The translations under genes were made by a program, and so were the position numbers. 64,000 bases of DNA from [Mycobacterium] crassicus (GTDB taxonomy: Bacteria > Actinomycetota > Actinomycetes > Mycobacteriales > Mycobacteriaceae): the NCBI RefSeq assembly GCF_020181615.1, contig NZ_CP084029.1, positions 2,448,782 through 2,512,781 of the forward strand. Reading direction: 5' to 3'. Below are positions 59,292 through 64,000 of the stretch, piece by piece. Numbering within the stretch: the stretch's first letter is position 1; each line of letters begins with the position of its first letter. Below the pieces are notes generated by a model. The model saw nothing but the letters and a program-made list of their open reading frames with translations, had not been told where the DNA came from and did no database searches.

Positions 59292-59310
59292 CGCACCGAG
59301 GGCCGGTGCG
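59292..59310. terminator. Hairpin between treY and ilvA, candidate bidirectional terminator
   Basis: CGCACCG-AGGGC-CGGTGCG, a perfect 7-bp stem with a 5-nt loop, in the 117-bp gap between the convergent genes. No T tract, as is common in high-GC actinobacteria. A weaker 6-bp hairpin lies at 59361-59376. Confidence 0.45.
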
Positions 59311-59381
59311 AGCCCGGTGGCCATCCCCAAGCCGGCCCCGGCCTCGCCTTGCAGCCCGCGGCGCCGACCTTTCGGCGGCGC

Positions 59382-60698
59382 TCAGAGCAGGTAGCGATAC
59401 GCCGGCGACCCCGGCTCCAGGGTTTCGACGTGGACGTGCGAGGAGCGCATCCGGGCCAGCAGACCGTCCAGATCGGCCGCCGACCCCAGTTGCACACCGA
59501 CCAGCGCCTCGCCGGTCTCCCGGTTGTTGCGCTTGACGTACTCGAACAAGGTGATGTCGTCGTTGGGACCGAGCACCTCGTCGAGGAATCGCCGCAGGGC
59601 ACCCGGCTCCTGGGGGAAGTCGACCAGGAAGTAGTGCTTGAGGCCCAGATGCACCAACGAACGTTCCAGCACCTCGCCGTAGCGGGACACGTCGTTGTTG
59701 CCGCCGGAGATCAGGCACACCACCGTCGAACCGGGCGTGATCTCGGCTTCCAGCAGGCCGGCCACCGACAGCGCGCCCGCCGGCTCGGCGATGATGCCCT
59801 CGTTCTGGTACAGATCGAGCATCGCGGTACAGACCGCGCCCTCGTCGACGGTGGTGACCGACACCATGTCGCCGGCGGCGGCCAGCGCCGCATACGGCAG
59901 GGCCCCGGCCCGCTTGACGGCGGCGCCGTCGACGAACTGGTCGACGTGTTCCAGGGTCACCAGCTCGCCGGCGGTCAGCGCCGCCATCATCGCGGCGGCT
60001 CCGGCCGGTTCCACACCCAGCACCGAGGTGTTGGTGGTCCGCTCGGCCAGGTAGGAGGTGATCCCGGAGATGCAGCCGCCGCCGCCGACCGGAACCACCA
60101 CCAGGTCCGGTTCGGTACCGAGTTGGTCGAGCAGCTCGACGGCGATGGTGCCCTGACCGGCCATCGTCCGCAGGTCGTCGTACGGCGGCACCAGGGTGGC
60201 GCCGGTACGGGCCACGTCCTCCAGCGCCGCCTCGGCGGCCATGTCGTAGGTCGCCCCGCCCACGATCAGCTCGATGAATTCACCCCCGTGATAGCGGATC
60301 CGGTCGCGCTTCTGCTTCGGGGTTTTGGCGGGCACATAAACCCTGCCCCGGACACCGAGCGTCCGGCAGGCGTAGGCGAAACCCTGCGCGTGATTGCCTG
60401 CCGACGAGCACACCACGCCGCTGGCCAACTCCTCATCGGTCAGCTGGACCAGCAGGTTGTACGCGCCGCGCAGCTTGTAGGACCGCACCGACACCAGGTC
60501 TTCGCGTTTGAGGAACACGTTGGCGCCGGTGATGTTCGACAGCCGGTCACTGTGCTGCAGCGGGGTGGGTGCCACCACGCCGGCAATTCGCTTGGCCGCC
60601 GCATCGACGTCGGCCGCTTTCAACGGACCCTCAGCGGGGCCGCTGCTGGGACCATTTCGGTTCTTGCTGCTTGGGTTCGAGCGGCGTTCGGCGGACAC
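59382..60698 (-). CDS. ilvA: Threonine dehydratase (biosynthetic)
   Basis: 438 residues. PLP enzyme converting threonine to 2-oxobutyrate for isoleucine. PLP Lys in SVRSYKLRGAYNLL, VCSSAGNHAQGFAYA, VVPVGGGGCISGITSYL, CLISGGNNDVSRYGEV; the C-terminal ACT-like regulatory domain (about 345-438, HYFLVDFPQEPGALRRFL) suggests feedback control. GTG 60698; the first 25 residues are Ser/Asn/Gly-rich and variable. Rv1559 homologue. Confidence 0.95.
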   Translation of the reverse strand: MSAERRSNPSSKNRNGPSSGPAEGPLKAADVDAAAKRIAGVVAPTPLQHSDRLSNITGANVFLKREDLVSVRSYKLRGAYNLLVQLTDEELASGVVCSSAGNHAQGFAYACRTLGVRGRVYVPAKTPKQKRDRIRYHGGEFIELIVGGATYDMAAEAALEDVARTGATLVPPYDDLRTMAGQGTIAVELLDQLGTEPDLVVVPVGGGGCISGITSYLAERTTNTSVLGVEPAGAAAMMAALTAGELVTLEHVDQFVDGAAVKRAGALPYAALAAAGDMVSVTTVDEGAVCTAMLDLYQNEGIIAEPAGALSVAGLLEAEITPGSTVVCLISGGNNDVSRYGEVLERSLVHLGLKHYFLVDFPQEPGALRRFLDEVLGPNDDITLFEYVKRNNRETGEALVGVQLGSAADLDGLLARMRSSHVHVETLEPGSPAYRYLL

Positions 60699-60726
60699 CG
60701 CAATATGGTGCCACCCAGCAGCGGGT

Positions 60727-61164
60727 TCAGCCGACCGGGGTCAGCACGAACACCGGGATCTGCCGGTCGGTCTTCGTCTGGTAGTCGGCGTAGTCGGGGT
60801 AGGCCGCCACGGCGCGTTCCCACCACTGCGCCTTCTCGTCGCCGAACACCTCGCGAGCGTCGTAGTCGCCGGTGACAGTGCCGTCCTGCAGTTCGACCCG
60901 CGGGTTCTTGGTCACGTTGTAGTACCAGACCGGGTGCTTGGGGGCTCCCCCGAGGGAGGCGACGATGGCGTACTGGCCGTCGTGCTCCACCCGCATCAGC
61001 GGCGTCTTGCGCAGCTTGCCGGTCTTGGCTCCGATCGAGGTCAACAGGATCACCCGCATGCCGCGCATCTCGGTGCCCTCGGTGCCGCCGGACGCCATGA
61101 TCTGCTCGGCATTCTTGCGGGCCCAATCCAATGTTCCTGGTGCGTATTCTCCGTCCAGAGGCAT
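60727..61164 (-). CDS. Ddn-like F420-dependent nitroreductase-family protein (Rv1558 type)
   Basis: 145 residues. [40 protein letters not shown] and [10 protein letters not shown] are the family signature of F420-dependent Ddn proteins, here with the complete PVWYYN motif seen in active members. ATG 61164, with TAGGCT 6 nt upstream. Third member of this superfamily in the window. Confidence 0.9.
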   Translation of the reverse strand: MPLDGEYAPGTLDWARKNAEQIMASGGTEGTEMRGMRVILLTSIGAKTGKLRKTPLMRVEHDGQYAIVASLGGAPKHPVWYYNVTKNPRVELQDGTVTGDYDAREVFGDEKAQWWERAVAAYPDYADYQTKTDRQIPVFVLTPVG

Positions 61165-61170
61165 CTGGCC

Positions 61171-61176
61171 AGCCTA
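61171..61176 (-). promoter_or_regulatory. -10 hexamer for the Rv1558-type gene
   Basis: TAGGCT on the minus strand, 6 nt before ATG 61164. Confidence 0.5.
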
Positions 61177-61242
61177 GCCCGTCGGCGCGACACGGCACCT
61201 GATCCAACCAGGTTTCGGCTAGCCAAACAATTGGTTATCGAG

Positions 61243-61248
61243 TACCGT
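61243..61248 (+). promoter_or_regulatory. -10 hexamer for the small membrane protein gene
   Basis: TACCGT, then 7 nt (taacgcc) and ATG 61256. Confidence 0.58.
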
Positions 61249-61255
61249 TAACGCC

Positions 61256-61465
61256 ATGACCATCGTCCATCGCCCCCGGCAGCAGGTGCCGATCGCGGGC
61301 GTGCCGTGGCCGGCCTACAAGCTGGTCGCACTGGCGGTCGGGCTGGTCACGTTGCTGGGCGTCGGGCTCGTCACCGCGAGCGCCTCTGCCGCCGTGTTGT
61401 CCGCGGCCGCCGCCTGCACAGCGGTGTGGCTGACGCTGGGCCCGCTGCACCGGTCGCAGCGGTAG
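61256..61465 (+). CDS. Small two-helix membrane protein, unknown
   Basis: 69 residues: a short polar N-terminus (TIVHRPRQQVPIAGV), two transmembrane helices (about 20-41 and 44-61) and a basic end (HRSQR). No family recognised. Support comes from the leaderless -10 box at exactly 7 nt, the hydrophobic pattern and a gap on this strand between two minus-strand genes. Confidence 0.6.
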   Translation: MTIVHRPRQQVPIAGVPWPAYKLVALAVGLVTLLGVGLVTASASAAVLSAAAACTAVWLTLGPLHRSQR

Positions 61466-61478
61466 ACCCGCGCCGCTC

Positions 61479-61958
61479 TCAACCGTCGTACACCAGCACG
61501 TCGCCCTCCACTCGGGCTTCGGGAGTGGGCCGATGCTCCCGCAGTTTTCCGTCATGCATCAGGTGGCGTACCTCGACCGCGCGCACCAGGGTCAGGTAGT
61601 CGGCGATCAACTTGCGGTGACAGCGCCACCACACCGTCTCGGCGCACATCACCGCCGTCTGGTCGGCGGCCGCGCCCGTCAGTAGCTCATCGATCGCGGC
61701 CCGGAACTCGGCCGAACGCATGTGACTGGCATAGGCGCGGAACGACTCATTGCGCAGCCCCACATCCGGGCTGTCCTGGGCACCCCGTCGCCAACCCCCC
61801 AGGCGCGGCTCCCACCGGTAGCCGATACCGGCCTGCGGCAACCAACTCTCCATCGCGTCGCGGGCGGAGTCGGGGTTGTGCCGACTTCCCGGCGCGGTAC
61901 GTACGTCAACCAGGCCCCGCACGCCGGCGCCGGTCAACAGAGTGGTCAACTCGGCCAC
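61479..61958 (-). CDS. DUF488-family protein, start codon apparently lost
   Basis: 159 residues from GTG 61958: VRGLVDVRTAPGSRHNPD, WEPRLGGWR, VMCAETVWWRCHRKLIADYL and HLMHDGKLREH, typical of DUF488. The family's first strand (FTFGHGTAE) is encoded in frame just upstream (61959-61988), but between it and the fadD stop (62010-62012) there is no ATG, GTG or TTG. Either translation starts late at GTG 61958 and gives a truncated protein, or a base is missing near 61999 (AAT ACC where ATG ACC would be expected). Confidence 0.75.
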   Translation of the reverse strand: MAELTTLLTGAGVRGLVDVRTAPGSRHNPDSARDAMESWLPQAGIGYRWEPRLGGWRRGAQDSPDVGLRNESFRAYASHMRSAEFRAAIDELLTGAAADQTAVMCAETVWWRCHRKLIADYLTLVRAVEVRHLMHDGKLREHRPTPEARVEGDVLVYDG

Positions 61959-62009
61959 CTCCGCGGTACCGTGACCGAAGGTGAAAACCGTTGTCGCCGT
62001 GGTATTCCC

Positions 62010-63860
62010 CTATCCGGCAGCGGCCTGCGGCTGGTGGACGCGTGGCCCGGGTTCGGCGGCGTAGAGTTCCTCGATCTCATCGGCGTACTTCGCGGCGATC
62101 GGCCGGCGCTTGAGCTTCATGGTCAGGGTGACCTCGTCACCGCCCGGCTCCCACAACGTGGGCAACACCTGGAATCGCTTGATCTGTTCGACCCGGGAGA
62201 GTTTGGTATTACCCTCGGCAACCCCGGCCGCGATCCGCGCAATCACCGCCGGGTCCGCGGCCAGGGCGGCCGGCGTCGCCTCCGCCAGCCCGTGAGCGGC
62301 GGCGTACGGTGCCACCGAGTCGGCGTCGAACACCATCAGCGCGGTGTTGTACGGGCGGGCGTCGCCGATCGTGACCATCGCCCCGATCAACGGGCACGCA
62401 CCCAGGATGGCGTTCTCGATGTTGGCCGGCGACATGTTCTTTCCGCCGGCATTGATGATCAGCTCCTTCTTGCGGTCGACCACTCGCAGATAGCCGTCGG
62501 CGTCCTGCTCGAGGATGTCGCCGGTGTGCAGCCAGCCGTCCGCATCGATAGCCTCGGCGGTCTTGGCCGGCTCCTTGCGATAGCCCCGCATCACCAACGG
62601 ACCTCGCACCAGGAATTCGCCGTCATCGGCGATCCGGGACTCCAGGCCCGGCAACAGCTTTCCGACGGTTCCCAGTCTCCCCTCGCGCGGATGGCTCGAC
62701 GAGGCGGCGCAGCTGAGCTCCGACATGCCCCACACCTCGGCGATCGGGATACCGATGCCGGCGAAGAAACCCAGGGTTTCGTTCGGGATGGGCGCCGCGC
62801 CCGAGACCGCCCACCGCAGCTCATCCAACCCGATCTTCGCCCGCAGTTTGGACAGCACCAGCTCGTCGGCGCTCGCCCACTCCGCGGCGAGTTCGGCGGA
62901 CAGCTGCTGCTGGTCGATCATCGCCGCGGCTCGCTTGGCTCCGACCCCCAACGCCCACTGCAGGGCCGCGCTCCGCTGCTCGTCGGGTTCGTTGGTCACC
63001 GCGAATTCGATGGCCGCCTTGAACTTTTCCCATACCCGGGGCACCGCAGCCCAGATCGTCGGCCGCACATCGGGTAGCGCCGCGGCGATGGCGCGCGCGT
63101 CGGGAACCGTGGTGATCTGGACGCCGTAGATTTCCTGGTTGTAGAGCGCCATCGTCCGGTCGGCGATGTGTGCCGACGGCAGATACGAGGTGATCCGGTC
63201 GCCGAACCGCACGCCGAGCACGCCGTCGAGCGCCGCGGCCTCGAACAGCAGGTTGGTGTGCGTCATCTCCACCCCCTTGGGGGTCCCGGTCGTGCCGGAG
63301 GTGTAGATCAGCGTGGCGACGTCGTCGGGTCGCACCGCCCGCCAGGTGGCGTCGAAGTCGAAGTCCGGTTCGCCGGCCGCGAGCAGATCTTCGGTCGACA
63401 AGGTGCCGTCAGGCTGCCCGTCGATACACACGATGTGTTCGATCGCGGCTCCGCTGGCGCGGATGCGCTCAACGTACTGTTCTTCGCAGATCACCACTTT
63501 CGTGTCCGCATTGCCGAACAGGTGGGTCAGTTGCTCGGCGGGCAGCGTGTTGTACACCGAGAACGACGTGGCGCCGACATGCTGGGCGCCCACTTCCAGC
63601 GGGTAGAACTCGATCCTGTTGGCCATCATCAACGACACCGTGTCGCCGCGGCGGACCCCGAGGCCGGCCAGCCCGGCCGCGACTTGACGGACCTGGGCGG
63701 CGTACTGGCGCCAGGTCATCGTCTGGGCGTCACCAACGGTCCGCAGTGCGACCGCATCCGGGTCCACCGCTGCCACCCGCTGAAACGCCTCGCACAGCGT
63801 GCCCGGCGGTTCAGCGAAGCTGGGACCGCCGCATGAACCCGGCGGTTCGGATGTGCTCAC
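62010..63860 (-). CDS. fadD11: Long-chain fatty acid-CoA ligase, FadD11-like
   Basis: 616 residues, AMP-forming ligase. P-loop LIYTSGTTGTPKGVEMTH near residue 192, GMSELSCAAS, the adenylate motif DGWLHTGDI, hinge VDRKKELIINAGGKN and a C-terminal TMKLKRRPIAAKY with the catalytic Lys region. Closest to mycobacterial FadD11 by the SLMMANRIEFYPLEVGAQHV stretch; this is recognition from memory. GTG 63860 overlaps the upstream stop as GTGA. Residues about 10-20 (CGGPSFAEPPG) come from copy 3 of the dispersed repeat. Confidence 0.9.
   Translation of the reverse strand: MSTSEPPGSCGGPSFAEPPGTLCEAFQRVAAVDPDAVALRTVGDAQTMTWRQYAAQVRQVAAGLAGLGVRRGDTVSLMMANRIEFYPLEVGAQHVGATSFSVYNTLPAEQLTHLFGNADTKVVICEEQYVERIRASGAAIEHIVCIDGQPDGTLSTEDLLAAGEPDFDFDATWRAVRPDDVATLIYTSGTTGTPKGVEMTHTNLLFEAAALDGVLGVRFGDRITSYLPSAHIADRTMALYNQEIYGVQITTVPDARAIAAALPDVRPTIWAAVPRVWEKFKAAIEFAVTNEPDEQRSAALQWALGVGAKRAAAMIDQQQLSAELAAEWASADELVLSKLRAKIGLDELRWAVSGAAPIPNETLGFFAGIGIPIAEVWGMSELSCAASSSHPREGRLGTVGKLLPGLESRIADDGEFLVRGPLVMRGYRKEPAKTAEAIDADGWLHTGDILEQDADGYLRVVDRKKELIINAGGKNMSPANIENAILGACPLIGAMVTIGDARPYNTALMVFDADSVAPYAAAHGLAEATPAALAADPAVIARIAAGVAEGNTKLSRVEQIKRFQVLPTLWEPGGDEVTLTMKLKRRPIAAKYADEIEELYAAEPGPRVHQPQAAAG
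63803..63831 (-). repeat. Dispersed palindromic repeat, copy 3 (short, in fadD11)
   Basis: 29 bp identical at both ends to copies 1 and 2 but lacking a central 21 bp (7 codons). It folds as CGGCGGT/ACCGCCG with a small inner CAGC/GCTG stem. A further partial end (CCCGGCGGTTCGG) follows at 63838-63850. Confidence 0.78.
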
Positions 63861-64000
63861 TTCGGTTCTCCTCTACCTGCGCTGTGGCGGCTCAGATAAG
63901 CCGTTGCCGCCTCTCGGGACTCGGGATCGAGCAAGGCCGTGACCAAGCTGTCGGCATCGCTCCAGCAGCGAGCGGTCGCCACCATTCCCTCGGTGACGGC
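63857..64000 (-). CDS. C-terminal end of a gene coupled to fadD11
   Basis: 47 codons open from the window edge: EGMVATARCWSDADSLVTAL, LLDPESREAATAYLSRHSAG, then GRGEPK and TGA, which overlaps the fadD GTG (GTGA). The helical, Ala-rich tail could be that of a crotonase or another lipid enzyme, but it is too short to assign. Confidence 0.6.
   Translation of the reverse strand, partial: AVTEGMVATARCWSDADSLVTALLDPESREAATAYLSRHSAGRGEPK

Noticed and set aside
59265-59381. Remnant of treZ
   Set aside because: None of the frames in this gap shows a GH13 fragment; it holds only hairpins.

Overview
The window is high-GC DNA from a non-tuberculous mycobacterium (family Mycobacteriaceae). It carries the Pup ligase locus pafA-pafB-pafC, the Tat genes beside helY, the ANTAR regulator pdtaR, and complete trp, his, nad and bio clusters in the order known from M. 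tuberculosis Rv2089c-Rv2097c and Rv1626-Rv1550. Many genes appear to be transcribed without a leader: a TANNNT -10 hexamer lies 6-7 nt before the start codon, the usual mycobacterial arrangement. The two syntenic blocks are joined between pafA and pdtaR, so a rearrangement relative to M. tuberculosis lies near 9.8-9.9 kb.

Layout. 1-9.8 kb: pepE (partial), a 5'-3' exonuclease, a repeat-rich DUF4333 membrane protein, helY, tatC, tatA, pafC, pafB, pafA. 9.9-10.7 kb: pdtaR and a tRNA-Leu(CAA) with a short variable loop. 10.6-13.8 kb: a small degraded island between 45-bp direct repeats of the tRNA 3' half, holding an integrase remnant, a zinc-ribbon protein, a PASTA lipoprotein and two small secreted proteins; a third, diverged repeat copy inside it suggests two integrations. 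13.8-18.9 kb: an ArsR/SRPBCC pair, a YnfA-like membrane protein, a class III adenylate cyclase, an esterase, an HdeD-like protein and a DUF4190 protein. The cydABDC genes that M. tuberculosis has between cya and tesB are not here.

18.9-28.8 kb: tesB, pykA, a TM2 protein, lgt with a very long acidic tail, and trpA-trpB-trpC-(Trp-associated membrane protein)-trpE. 28.8-32.1 kb: bcpB, a methyltransferase and two coiled-coil genes, one DivIVA-like. 32.1-38.6 kb: hisD-C-B-H-A-impA-hisF-hisI, tightly overlapping. 38.7-39.6 kb: two tandem deazaflavin (F420)-type proteins. 39.6-43.8 kb: nadA-nadB-nadC divergent from an NrtR-type Nudix regulator, with a clear palindromic operator between them. 43.8-51.6 kb: a secretory-type lipase, a membrane protein, bsaP-bioB, bioQ, a 2H phosphoesterase, and bioD, bioF, bioA. 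Two matching BioQ-type palindromes sit on the bioB and bioF promoters.

51.7-64 kb: ripD (catalytically dead, split by a Gly/Pro-rich insert), an OafA-like acyltransferase, treX-treY without the usual treZ, ilvA, a Ddn-like protein, a small leaderless membrane protein, a DUF488 gene that seems to have lost its start codon, fadD11, and the end of a gene coupled to it.

The most unusual signals are: (i) a dispersed imperfectly palindromic repeat of about 50 bp, found in three copies, each inside a coding sequence (the membrane gene after bsaP, bioF, fadD11); (ii) the nested island at the tRNA; (iii) the identical -10/operator fusion at both biotin promoters; (iv) a 74-residue tandem duplication in the acidic tail of Lgt. 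I found no rRNA, CRISPR array or intact insertion sequence.
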